Part shown: in pieces, positions 27,106 through 35,625 of the stretch
Layout: every line of letters begins with the position of its first letter
Numbering within the stretch: the first letter of the stretch is position 1
Source: Fictibacillus phosphorivorans
GTDB taxonomy: Bacteria > Bacillota > Bacilli > Bacillales > Fictibacillaceae
Direction: 5' to 3'
DNA length: 64,000 nucleotides
Assembly: GCF_023715845.1 (NCBI RefSeq)
Contig: NZ_JAMBOR010000006.1
Coordinates: forward strand, 80,022-144,021
The notes under the pieces: generated by a model
Seen by the model: the letters and a program-made list of their open reading frames with translations, nothing else
What the model was told of the DNA's origin: nothing
Database searches by the model: none
Program-made: the position numbers and the translations under genes

Positions 27106-28029
27106 ATGGCGAATAAACCACGGCAGCTGCAAGAAGGGGACACGATTGGGATTGTTACGTTAGGAAGTCCGCTGGATGCCCAAACGATTAATCAGGGAAT
27201 CAATATGCTAAAAGATATGGGCTTTCAAGTAATCGTTGGTGATCACGCCTATTCCGTTAGTGGTTTTCTCGCGGGAACCCCCGAACAGCAGTCCGCGGAC
27301 CTGATGGCCATGTTTCGAAATCCCCAAGTTAAAATGATCCTGCCAACAAGGGGCGGTGTGGGAGTGGCCAGCATCCTTCCTTATCTCGACTATCCCCTGA
27401 TCAGCAAAAACCCTAAACTCATCTCGGGTTACAGCGACATCACGATCCTGTTGAATGTTCTTTATCAATATGCGAATCTCGTTACCTTCCATAGTTTGAT
27501 GCTTCTCGATTTTAAACCAGGTACCCCTCCCTATAACTATAACCAGTTCTTTAACGCCATTACTCGACTGACTGCACCTTGGCCGATTACCAACCCTCCC
27601 GAAATGCAGCTTGTGAGTAAAGTGCCTGGAAATGTAACGGGACCGATCGTTGGCGGTAACCTCACATCGTTTGTAGGCACGTTAGGAACTCCTTATGAGA
27701 TTGACACGAAGGGTAAAATTTTATTCCTTGAAGATACACATGAACCGGCCAACACGATATTCCGATACATCAACCACCTGAAGCTAGCGGGTAAATTTGA
27801 TGATTGCATCGGAATCCTCATCGGGCAATGTTCGAACTGCGAGCCTGCGTACGGGAAAACGTTCGAAGATGTAATCGATGAATTTATCGTTCCGTTGGGC
27901 AAACCATTAATGACGAATATCGCGAGCGGACACGGATTATATAAAGCAGCGATTCCTTTCGGAGTAAACGTGAACATGAATGCGACCAATCGTACCCTTA
28001 CAGTGATGGAACCTACTGTGATTGCTTAG
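27106..28029 (+). CDS. LD-carboxypeptidase, peptidase family S66
   Basis: 307 residues. The Ser-Glu-His triad of family S66 can be placed: Ser110 in GYSDIT, Glu209 in FLEDTHEP and His276 in ASGHGLYKA. Family members trim L,D-tetrapeptides of peptidoglycan in recycling (LdcA) or cleave microcin C-type peptides (MccF). Length and the N-terminal GDTIGIVTLGSPLD fit the YkfA/LdcA-like branch. Starts behind GAGGGGAGGG, diverges from selO, and ends at a bidirectional terminator shared with the DsbA-like gene. Confidence 0.9.
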   Translation: MANKPRQLQEGDTIGIVTLGSPLDAQTINQGINMLKDMGFQVIVGDHAYSVSGFLAGTPEQQSADLMAMFRNPQVKMILPTRGGVGVASILPYLDYPLISKNPKLISGYSDITILLNVLYQYANLVTFHSLMLLDFKPGTPPYNYNQFFNAITRLTAPWPITNPPEMQLVSKVPGNVTGPIVGGNLTSFVGTLGTPYEIDTKGKILFLEDTHEPANTIFRYINHLKLAGKFDDCIGILIGQCSNCEPAYGKTFEDVIDEFIVPLGKPLMTNIASGHGLYKAAIPFGVNVNMNATNRTLTVMEPTVIA

Positions 28030-28046
28030 TTTTTTGATGAGGACTA

Positions 28047-28086
28047 AAAAATGCACTTCTCCTTTTAAAAGGGAAAAGTGCATTTG
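28047..28086. terminator. Bidirectional terminator
   Basis: AAATGCACTT / AAGTGCATTT stem with A/T-rich flanks, between the convergent carboxypeptidase and DsbA-like genes. Confidence 0.85.
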
Positions 28087-28097
28087 TTATTAAACGG

Positions 28098-28796
28098 CTA
28101 TTTTTGAGGGATATCACAGCCATCGTCATCACAGCTTGCTCCGTCTTGATCGTTGAGTGAAGTAACTTCATCCTCCGCGATAATTTTTTTCAGCGCGTTC
28201 ACAAACACATCCGTCGGTTGCGCACCAGTAAGGGCGTATTTTTTATTGATCAAAAAGAAAGGGACGCCTGTGATGCCATACTGTTGTCCGGTTTTCTGGT
28301 CAGCACGAACCTCGTCAGTCAACTCATCACTTGCTAGCATTCTCTCGACTTCTTCCCGGTCCAATCCCACTTCAGCTGCAAGCTCCACTAAGGTTTCATG
28401 ATCTCCAATATGTTTGGACTCGGTAAAGTATGCACGCAGGATGCGATCTGTCATCTCATGCATCATGCCGTGTTTCTTGGCAAGCATCGTCACACGGTGG
28501 GCATCAAACGTGTTGGTTAAGACCAAGGTATCAAAGTTAAATTCTACCCCTGCTTCTTTTCCCATCTGTACCATGTTCGCTGTGTTCGCTTTGGCTGTTT
28601 CAATACTCATGCCGTATTTTTTAGCGAGTTTTTCGTACATGTTGTCTTTGACATCGCGTGCCATCGTTGGATCCAATTCAAAGCATCGATACGTCACTTC
28701 GATCGGATGGTCAATCTGCTTAATAGCGTCCTCCAGACGCTTTTTGCCAATATAGCAGAATGGTCAAGCGAAGTCTGTCCACATTTCAATATACAT
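28098..28796 (-). CDS. DsbA/FrnE-like thiol oxidoreductase with in-frame UGA at the active site (candidate selenoprotein)
   Basis: Read from ATG 28796 (GGAGG 8 bases upstream) the protein is MYIEMWTDFA-UGA-PFCYIGKKRLEDAIKQ and then runs on to 232 residues. The UGA at 28766-28764 replaces the first cysteine of the CPFC redox motif of this family, giving UPFC at residues 11-14. The rest is intact: helical insert, cis-Pro loop TGVPFF near 182, and a Cys-rich tail SCDDDGCDIP. A hairpin AGCGTC-TGGAG-GACGCT lies 28 nt after the UGA. Either selenocysteine is inserted, or this is a point-mutation pseudogene; a GTG at 28697 would give only a form without the active site. Confidence 0.75.
28725..28741 (-). 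promoter_or_regulatory. Possible bacterial SECIS hairpin
   Basis: On the coding (minus) strand AGCGTC, loop TGGAG, GACGCT: a perfect 6-bp stem with a small loop containing GG, starting 22 nt after the in-frame UGA. Bacterial SECIS elements are small coding-region hairpins just downstream of the UGA with conserved G in the apical loop. Position and loop fit, but the stem is short and could arise by chance. Confidence 0.45.
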
Positions 28797-29030
28797 AAAC
28801 GATTCCTCCAATCGCTGTTCTCATCTTCAACCTTTAGTATAAGAGGAATTGAAGGATATTACACGTGATGTGATTTTTGTATGTTCCCCTAGCTTCTTTT
28901 CGAATCAGTAACTAAGGACAGGAAGACTCCATATTTTAATATGAGGAAATCAGGTAAAGATTTTCACGTCATTTTGCAATCGATCTTAACTCTTAATAAA
29001 AAAATAGAAACAGTCGAGGAGGTGTTCTCT

Positions 29031-29324
29031 TTGGATAATAATAAAAATAATAAGCAACCATTGAATCTGGACGGCTTAAGTACGGATGATTTTCATGTCA
29101 GTGGCGGAACTCCGCATCATCCGCAAGGTTCGCGTGAACAAGATCCCCGTCTCATCATCGGAACTTGTGTAGGCGTTTGTGTCATCGGGATCTGTTTTAA
29201 CTTCTGCGGAGGTTGTGGCGGATGTTTCGGTTGCGGCGGATGTGCTCGTTGCGGTGGCTGTGCCCGTTGTGGCGGATGTGGCGGCCGCTGTGGTGGATGC
29301 GGCGGACGTTGTGGAGGACACTAA
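29031..29324 (+). CDS. Heterocycloanthracin/sonorensin-type TOMM precursor peptide
   Basis: 97 residues from TTG 29031, chosen because GAGGAGGTG lies 8 bases before it; an upstream ATG at 28941 lacks such a site. The leader (about 1-40) has LNLDGLSTDDFHVSGGTPHH, a conserved-looking recognition region. The core (46-97) holds 15 Cys, mostly every third residue and separated by Gly-Gly, Phe-Gly, Ala-Arg or Gly-Gly-Arg, ending GGH. Cys residues would be cyclised to thiazoles by the YcaO enzyme downstream. It has its own terminator, so the precursor may be expressed above the enzymes. A membrane-like stretch IIGTCVGVCVIGICFNFC begins the core. Confidence 0.88.
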   Translation: MDNNKNNKQPLNLDGLSTDDFHVSGGTPHHPQGSREQDPRLIIGTCVGVCVIGICFNFCGGCGGCFGCGGCARCGGCARCGGCGGRCGGCGGRCGGH

Positions 29325-29369
29325 GCCGATCGCGAGACAAAAGATAGCTATTTTCATTAAAAAGGATAG

Positions 29370-29420
29370 AAGCTGGCTCAAAAAGGTTCCTAAAGTGGCC
29401 TTTTGTGACAGCTTTTTTTA
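29370..29420 (+). terminator. Terminator after the TOMM precursor
   Basis: AAGCTG...CAGCTT outer stem with AAAAGG/CCTTTT inner pairing, followed by seven T. Confidence 0.8.
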
Positions 29421-29462
29421 TTTGTGAGAGGATTTTTGAAGGGTAACCTTGCATTCTAGGGT

Positions 29463-29620
29463 CCGAATGTAGCAAGTTGAGCGAAAAACGGCATTTTTGA
29501 GCGAAACGGGCACTAGTTTGAGCGTAGCAAGGGCATTTTGAGCGCAGCTGGACATGTTTGAGCGAAACGCCAATGATTCTGCGCGAACGTGTAATAAATA
29601 AAAGAACACGTACCGTAAAA
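29463..29620 (-). repeat. Dispersed octamer-array repeat, copy A
   Basis: On the minus strand: header ACGGTACGTGTTC...TATTACACG (stem ACGTGT/ACACGT at 29587-29592 and 29606-29611), then six units of 18-21 bp beginning TTCGCGCA, TTCGCTCA, TGCGCTCA, TACGCTCA, TTCGCTCA, TTCGCTCA. The header lies about 120 bp upstream of the divergent ThiF-like gene. Not coding: the unit length is not a multiple of three. Confidence 0.8.
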
Positions 29621-29738
29621 CCACTCCCTCAAGTCTTATCCCAACAGCCATCACTACTCCCCCCAACAAAAAATACATAATGGACAACAGCTCCCCCATA
29701 TGAATAGATGATGAGCTTTTTTTTGGAGGAGTGGTTCT

Positions 29739-31562
29739 ATGGATAACGTAAATCCTTCTATGTGTTTAAAGGTAAAAAAAGATCTTTTCATTTATCCAGA
29801 AAAAAATAGGGGAGTGTACCTCAGAAACAATGTCACCTCTGTTCGCATGGAAGGAAGCACGATCGAAAAGTGGCTGGAACGGTTAATTCCTATGCTCGAT
29901 GGCAGTCTGACACTTGCCGAAATCACGAATGGTTTGCCGGAGCCCTACCAAGAGCAGGTGTATAAGATTACGGATGTTTTATTCAAAAATGGATTTGTGC
30001 GGGATGTCAGTCAGGACCTTCCCCACGAACTTCCCGATCTCATTCTAAAAAAATACGCTTCGCAGATCGAATACATCAATCATGTAAAAGACTCTGGTGC
30101 GCATCGATTTCAAGCCTATCGGAAGACAAAAGCAGCGGTTATCGGTTCTGGTCCCCTACTTTACTCATTTGTTCGTGCGTTGATCGATTCCGGCCTTCCT
30201 GCGTTCCATATCTTTCCCACTCAAAAAACCGATGAAAAACGGCTGAAAAAACTGATCGAAGAAGCGAAATCCACTGATCCCGCTACTAACATTTCTATTA
30301 CACCATTAAAAAATGAGGAAAACATGCAGCCGTTTGAATGTATCATCTATGGATCAAATGGTGATGATTTAGATCAGCTTCGCGCGACACACGATTTCTG
30401 CAAGAAGCAAGGCAAGCTCTTTTTACCCGTTACGATTGATAAAAGGGCTGCTTTTGCGGGACCGATGGTTTCAATAGAATCCAAAGCATGTTGGGAATCC
30501 GCTTATCGCCGGCTGCAACATAAGGAAAATCACTCCCCTTCGTCTACCGCAATTTCCATGCTCGCGAATGTTGCGGTTTTTGAACTTTTTAAGACGATTA
30601 CCGGTGTGCAAGACAAGAATGAAGACAGCTTGATCTACAGATTGAACGTAGACACACTCGAGGGCAGCTGGCATCCTGTTCTTCCACATCCTCATGTGGC
30701 TAAAACGATCCATGCAGCGCCTCTACCGGATCCGCTTCTGCACATGATGGACACTACTAAACCACAAAAGGATTTCCAGTCGCTGTTTTATCAGATCACG
30801 TCAAGAGAGACCGGTATTTTTCATACGTGGGAAGAAGAAGATTTGCGGCAGCTTCCGTTGTCCCAATGCAAAGTGACGGTCGCCGATCCGCACATAGAGA
30901 TCGTCTGTTCAGGTATTACGCATGATGAAGCGAGAACAGAAGCCGGTCTTTCAGGGCTCGAAACCTATGTAAAAGGATTATACCGGGAGATCATGCCTTC
31001 CTTGGGCGTTGGTGCTGGTCAAACGGCTGTTGAAGGGATGTGTAGAGCTCTTCAGAACCATCTTCACGAGACATTTGTAAAGATAAAGAAATATGCTGCT
31101 CTATCTAAGTTGGATGTAAATGCTGTACAAGATGAGAGATGTCACTTCTTACTCCAATCGTTGTCTGCCTGTTGTCCAGGAACCAAACTTTATCGTGGTG
31201 CTGATGAGCTCGGCTTTCCTGTAATCTGGGTGCAGACCGATCATTACTGGTATGGAAGCGTGGGTCTGAATACGAAAACTGCTGTAGAGCGCGCACTAAA
31301 AACCGCTTTAATCGATATACAAAATATAGATAACCCATTTAACCCTTATGGCATCAAAGTACATTCCGTTCCCATACAGGCGAAAACTGATAATCTAACA
31401 TTCACTGATCAGTCCCCACAAAAAACCTTCACTTTAGCTCTTGAAACCCTAAAAAAGAATAATGTTCGGGCAGAATTTTTCCTGCTGCAAGCTGAAACGA
31501 TCCTCGCTGAACATACTGCCGGGATTTTCGGTGTCACACTATGCGAGGAGGGACAGACATGA
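29739..31562 (+). CDS. ThiF/E1-like TOMM maturation protein (putative thiazole-containing bacteriocin maturation)
   Basis: 607 residues, start behind GGAGGAGTGG. The N-terminal 90 residues look like the peptide-clasp (RRE) winged helix that binds precursor leaders (SMCLKVKKDLFIYPEK, then WLERLIPMLDGSLTLAEI). The middle has a degenerate Rossmann region (KAAVIGSGPLLYSF). The C-terminal half is family-specific. It matches the protein always found with heterocycloanthracin-type YcaO and SagB enzymes. Its exact role is not known; it probably presents the precursor. Its stop overlaps the ATG of the YcaO gene (ATGA). Confidence 0.85.
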   Translation: MDNVNPSMCLKVKKDLFIYPEKNRGVYLRNNVTSVRMEGSTIEKWLERLIPMLDGSLTLAEITNGLPEPYQEQVYKITDVLFKNGFVRDVSQDLPHELPDLILKKYASQIEYINHVKDSGAHRFQAYRKTKAAVIGSGPLLYSFVRALIDSGLPAFHIFPTQKTDEKRLKKLIEEAKSTDPATNISITPLKNEENMQPFECIIYGSNGDDLDQLRATHDFCKKQGKLFLPVTIDKRAAFAGPMVSIESKACWESAYRRLQHKENHSPSSTAISMLANVAVFELFKTITGVQDKNEDSLIYRLNVDTLEGSWHPVLPHPHVAKTIHAAPLPDPLLHMMDTTKPQKDFQSLFYQITSRETGIFHTWEEEDLRQLPLSQCKVTVADPHIEIVCSGITHDEARTEAGLSGLETYVKGLYREIMPSLGVGAGQTAVEGMCRALQNHLHETFVKIKKYAALSKLDVNAVQDERCHFLLQSLSACCPGTKLYRGADELGFPVIWVQTDHYWYGSVGLNTKTAVERALKTALIDIQNIDNPFNPYGIKVHSVPIQAKTDNLTFTDQSPQKTFTLALETLKKNNVRAEFFLLQAETILAEHTAGIFGVTLCEEGQT

Positions 31563-33499
31563 AGCACTCCATCGCGATCATTGGAGACGGGAAGTTGGCT
31601 GACTATGTATCTATGAATTTAGGTGGAACCTATTCGATTACGCGTTGTCCATCTGTGAAGGAAGCTCATCCGAATCACGAAAGTCTAGCATTGTTTCTTC
31701 ACGATTCTTGGGATCCTATCGAACATGTAAAAGCGGAAGAAATGTTGCGATCGAGCGACATCCCCTGGCTCCGGGCATTCTTTTCGTTTGGTGAAGCGAT
31801 CATCGGTCCCCTTGTCCTGCCTGATGAACCCGGCTGTTCCCAATGTGCGGATTCTCGGCTTTTTATGACCGCCACAGACCGAAGAGAACTTTTTCAGATA
31901 AAAGAACACACGATGAATGAAACTAACCCTTCTCCAGATCCTTGGGGAACAAATTTTGCAATCTCTCAAACTTCCTTACTCATTGAGGATGAGGTCCATC
32001 GCTTTTTTAATGAAGAAAAACCGCAGACTGCTAGGCACATCCAGCTCATGCACTTACAATCCTTCAGGCTGTCTCGTCATTTCTTTTTGCCTGACCCGTA
32101 TTGTTCAGTTTGCTCTGAACTTCCAGAGGATACTGCGGATTCTGCAAAAATTACGTTAAAATCAAGCCCGAAAACTTCTCCGGAAAGTTACCGGTGCCGT
32201 TCGATCGACGAACTTCAGAAGGTGCTAAGCAAAGACTATCTGGACGGCCGGACAGGTATATTGAATTTCAAGCGCTACGACTACTTGTCCCCTTTTGCTG
32301 ATACGGTCGTCAACCTTCCGTTGCTCTCAGGCAATGAGTTGAACGCGGGACGAACACAATCTTATGCACATAGTGAAATCTCAGGTATTTTGGAGGGACT
32401 TGAGAGGTATTGCGGCTATGCGCCGAGAGGTAAACAGACCACTGTGTATGAACCGTATTCAAAGGTTGAAAAGTATGCGCTGAACCCTGAGTCGATCGGT
32501 CTTCACACGAAGGAACAGTACGAGCGGCCGCATTTTCCATTTAAACCGTTAGACCCTGACCGTCCTGTTCATTGGGTTTGGGGGTATTCGTTAACAGAAG
32601 AGCGGCCGATTCTCGTACCTGAAACGTTCGCGTATTACAGCTTAGGTGGCGGAGAAGGATTTGTATACGAAACTTCTAACGGGTGTGCGGTCGGCGGCAG
32701 TTTGGAGGAAGCAATCCTGTACGGAATCTTCGAGGTCGTTGAGCGAGACGCATTCCTTATGGCGTGGTACGGACAGCTCCCTATTCCTCGTCTCGACGCG
32801 AAGACGATTGATGATGCAGAGCTTCAGCTCATGCTTTACCGCCTTCAACATACAACAGGCTATATAATCGAGCTTTTTAACGCAACGACGGAAAACGGCA
32901 TCCCAAGCATTTGGGCATTGGCCAAGAACACGAAAGATGACGGATTGAATCTGCTGTGTGCAGCAGGCGCCCACCTCGATCCGAGCCGAGCGATCAAAGG
33001 AGCGGTTCAAGAACTCTCCGGCATGCTCTTGAACATGGATGATGTGTTCAAAAAAGAGCAAAAAAAATTCGAAGAGATGCTTCATGACTCGTACCGTGTC
33101 CGCCATATGGAGGATCATTCGATGCTGTACGGTTTGAAAGAAGCGGAAAAACGAATGTTCTTCCTGCTCGATAAACGGATGAAAAGAAGTTTTACAGATG
33201 AATTCCAACCCGTCCGGCAAACGGTTGATCTGATGGACGATTTACAAGAAGTGCTGGATAGGTTTAAGAGTCTAAACATGGATGTCATTGTGGTGGATCA
33301 GACTGGACCCGAACTAAAACGAAACGGACTTCATTGTGTAAAAGTGGTGATTCCCGGCATGCTACCGATGACATTCGGTCACCACCTAACTCGGCTAAAA
33401 GGACTGGATCGCGTTCTGACTGTTCCGGCCAAACTGGGGTATGTGAAACAGCCTCTCACATTTGATGAGCTTAATCCGTATCCTCATCCTTTTCCATAA
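31559..33499 (+). CDS. YcaO-type TOMM cyclodehydratase with fused leader-binding domain
   Basis: 646 residues from ATG 31559, behind GGAGGGACAGAC and overlapping the previous stop. The N-terminal about 215 residues are the E1-like docking domain with zinc cysteines CSQC and CSVC. The C-terminal YcaO domain has the ATP-binding signatures SEISGILEGLERYCGY and EEAILYGIFEVVERDAF, and it ends in the proline-rich tail NPYPHPFP required by true cyclodehydratases. It uses ATP to close Cys side chains onto the backbone as thiazolines. Confidence 0.93.
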   Translation: MKHSIAIIGDGKLADYVSMNLGGTYSITRCPSVKEAHPNHESLALFLHDSWDPIEHVKAEEMLRSSDIPWLRAFFSFGEAIIGPLVLPDEPGCSQCADSRLFMTATDRRELFQIKEHTMNETNPSPDPWGTNFAISQTSLLIEDEVHRFFNEEKPQTARHIQLMHLQSFRLSRHFFLPDPYCSVCSELPEDTADSAKITLKSSPKTSPESYRCRSIDELQKVLSKDYLDGRTGILNFKRYDYLSPFADTVVNLPLLSGNELNAGRTQSYAHSEISGILEGLERYCGYAPRGKQTTVYEPYSKVEKYALNPESIGLHTKEQYERPHFPFKPLDPDRPVHWVWGYSLTEERPILVPETFAYYSLGGGEGFVYETSNGCAVGGSLEEAILYGIFEVVERDAFLMAWYGQLPIPRLDAKTIDDAELQLMLYRLQHTTGYIIELFNATTENGIPSIWALAKNTKDDGLNLLCAAGAHLDPSRAIKGAVQELSGMLLNMDDVFKKEQKKFEEMLHDSYRVRHMEDHSMLYGLKEAEKRMFFLLDKRMKRSFTDEFQPVRQTVDLMDDLQEVLDRFKSLNMDVIVVDQTGPELKRNGLHCVKVVIPGMLPMTFGHHLTRLKGLDRVLTVPAKLGYVKQPLTFDELNPYPHPFP

Positions 33500-33535
33500 G
33501 CCGTTGAAAACCAGCAGACACAAAGGGGGAATGTT

Positions 33536-35089
33536 ATGAATCTCGATGAATTTTTGTATAAGCTTCATTATGAGACAGATCAGATAACACCCCCTGATTG
33601 GGAGGTAAACTGGGAGGACGCGCCTCTTCCCTACAAATTGTACCAGGGACTTCCTTTTATTGAACTAGATTCAGAGATTTCCCCTGAACTTGGTCGAACA
33701 GAAAAACCAACGTTAAAAAGTTTGAGTGATTTTCTTTCGTATAGTTTTGGTCTTACCCAAGTGAGCGAATCGTTCCCTTTTCCAGGGGATACAGGTCCGT
33801 GGCTGACTTACCGTCGTTTTATTCCATCAGGCGGAGGTCTGTATCCGAATGAACTTTATCTTTATTTAAAAATGGATGGTGTGGCTGACGGCATCTATCA
33901 TTATGACGCAGCCCACCACCGATTAGTTTGTTTGCGGGAAGGAAACTTTGATCATTATTTAGATCAGGCACTCGGAAGCCGCTGTGACCTTTCATCTGTC
34001 ATTGGCGCCATTTTTATCTCGACTTTCTTTTGGAAGAACTTTTTCAAATATCATAATTTCTCTTACCGCCTCCAAGGTCTGGATGCTGGATTCGTGATCG
34101 GTCAGCTGCTTGAAGTTGGAAAGCGTCTTGGTTTTGAAACAGGCGTTTATTATCAGTTTTTGGATCGTGCCCTTCATCATTTGATCGGAATCAACGAGAA
34201 AGAAGAAAGTGTCTATGCGGTGATTCCTCTTTCGATGGATAAAAAAATGACCTGGTTTGATGATAGAGAGCACAAACGAATATCGGCAGAAAAATTATGT
34301 AAGGAGCTCCCCCCTCTCCATCCTCAGCATTACGTCCGATCGAAGGAAATCATCGATTACCCGATGCTGCTTAAAATGAACGAAGCATGCATGATGGACA
34401 CTTTTTCAGCGGATCCAAACAAAAATTCGTTTAAAAAAGAAGAATGGAGTAAATCATCTATTTCACTAAGTAAGGCTAAGCGGTTGTCTCCTGACTTTTA
34501 TTCAGCTTGCCGTAAACGTTATTCACCCGGTTTGGATTTTGTGTTAAAGCCTATAAATGAGAATACCTTATCCTCGCTTTTGAACGAAACGAGCGCTGTG
34601 CGTTCTTATCGAAATGACGTAGATAAAGAAAGCAAACAGCTTCCTAGCAGGTTATCCATCTACGTAACTACTTATCAAATAGAGGGATTGCCACATGGGG
34701 TGTATGTTTATGATGATGGGAAGCACAGCCTCGTCCCTTTAGCTGAAGGTGATTATCGAACTGCCTTGCAGGATGGACTTCTGTCCGCTTTTGTGAATAC
34801 CACCCAGATTCCTCTCTCTTTTACAATCGCTGGCGATACCGGTCACCTAAAGGATAGATTCGGTTATAGGGGCCATCGGATTCAACACATGGAAGCTGGA
34901 ATTCTATCTCATTCACTGAATTTAGCCGCCTCTGCCTTAAATCTAGGCGCACATCCGATCCTTGGGTTTCATGTCCCTTGGTACGATGAGCTCTTTCAAT
35001 TAAAGAAAGTCGGAAGAACAAGTCTCCTTCACCTTTCAGTGGGGTATTATCGTTCGAATGGGAGGCTGCAAGGAAGTTTGCGTTTTTAA
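33536..35089 (+). CDS. SagB-type FMN dehydrogenase, two nitroreductase domains
   Basis: 517 residues, ATG with AAAGGGGGAATG upstream, 36 bp after the YcaO gene. Two nitroreductase-like halves: the first has YRRFIPSGGGLYPNELYLYL (about 97-116), the second SAVRSYRNDVDKES and later GHLKDRFGYRGHRIQHMEAG, HSLNLAASALNLGAHPILGF. SagB enzymes bind FMN and oxidise thiazolines to thiazoles. It is the last gene of the cluster, followed by a strong terminator. No transporter, protease or immunity gene is adjacent, so export must be encoded elsewhere. Confidence 0.92.
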   Translation: MNLDEFLYKLHYETDQITPPDWEVNWEDAPLPYKLYQGLPFIELDSEISPELGRTEKPTLKSLSDFLSYSFGLTQVSESFPFPGDTGPWLTYRRFIPSGGGLYPNELYLYLKMDGVADGIYHYDAAHHRLVCLREGNFDHYLDQALGSRCDLSSVIGAIFISTFFWKNFFKYHNFSYRLQGLDAGFVIGQLLEVGKRLGFETGVYYQFLDRALHHLIGINEKEESVYAVIPLSMDKKMTWFDDREHKRISAEKLCKELPPLHPQHYVRSKEIIDYPMLLKMNEACMMDTFSADPNKNSFKKEEWSKSSISLSKAKRLSPDFYSACRKRYSPGLDFVLKPINENTLSSLLNETSAVRSYRNDVDKESKQLPSRLSIYVTTYQIEGLPHGVYVYDDGKHSLVPLAEGDYRTALQDGLLSAFVNTTQIPLSFTIAGDTGHLKDRFGYRGHRIQHMEAGILSHSLNLAASALNLGAHPILGFHVPWYDELFQLKKVGRTSLLHLSVGYYRSNGRLQGSLRF

Positions 35090-35114
35090 ATGTTCCTATG
35101 CGTTAACAATAAAA

Positions 35115-35152
35115 TAAAAGCCTGAGAGTAAATCATCTCTCAGGCTACCTTT
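35115..35152. terminator. Terminator at end of TOMM cluster
   Basis: GCCTGAGAG / CTCTCAGGC stem between the convergent SagB and VOC genes. Confidence 0.85.
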
Positions 35153-35179
35153 ATTTCCTATTTTTTTATGCTATATCTA

Positions 35180-35551
35180 TTATCGATGCTGATCTACTAA
35201 AATAGGATTTCCATCCGGATCTTCTATCATGAAACTACCAGGTCCTTCGCCGTTTTCATCGGCTTCTGTTAGGAACTTTATGCCTTTTGCTTTAAGCTCT
35301 TTTTGAAGTTCCCGAACGTCTGTAAACGAATCAAGATTTTCAGCATTTTGATTCCACCCTGGATTAAAGGTGAGGATGTTCTTTTCAAACATGCCTTGGA
35401 AAAGACCGATTACACAGCTTTCGTTCTTCATAATCAGCCAATTTTGCGTTATGTCGCCACCTAAGGTTGTGAACCCTAACTTTTCGTAAAATTCCTTAGA
35501 AGCATGAATGTCCTTTACCGTTAAACTTGCAGAAAATGCACCTAGTTTCAT
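35180..35551 (-). CDS. VOC family (glyoxalase-like) protein
   Basis: 123 residues with the paired beta-alpha-beta-beta-beta modules of the vicinal oxygen chelate fold: [20 protein letters not shown] at the start and [17 protein letters not shown] at the end. The C-terminal EDPDGNPI segment is typical. Reaction unknown; members include glyoxalases, dioxygenases and drug-binding resistance proteins. It lies right after the TOMM cluster but on the other strand, so a role in peptide immunity is possible but unsupported. Confidence 0.85.
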   Translation of the reverse strand: MKLGAFSASLTVKDIHASKEFYEKLGFTTLGGDITQNWLIMKNESCVIGLFQGMFEKNILTFNPGWNQNAENLDSFTDVRELQKELKAKGIKFLTEADENGEGPGSFMIEDPDGNPILVDQHR

Positions 35552-35625
35552 AGTTCCTCCTCTTAAAACTTGTTAATTTCTTACATCAAGTATAAATGAG
35601 GTTGCTGCTCTTTTCCTAAGAATAT

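Noticed and set aside
29463..29620. CRISPR array
   Set aside because: The constant part is only about 8 bp and the variable part about 12 bp; no cas genes are present. It does not meet CRISPR repeat or spacer sizes.
29418..29699. Minus-strand frame of 93 codons and its counterpart near 50739-51311
   Set aside because: Both are translations of the dispersed array repeat. Similar peptides appear only because the DNA repeats, and unit lengths of 20-21 bp do not keep frame.
35180..35551. TOMM immunity gene
   Set aside because: The VOC gene adjoins the cluster but is on the other strand behind a terminator; there is no evidence for linkage.
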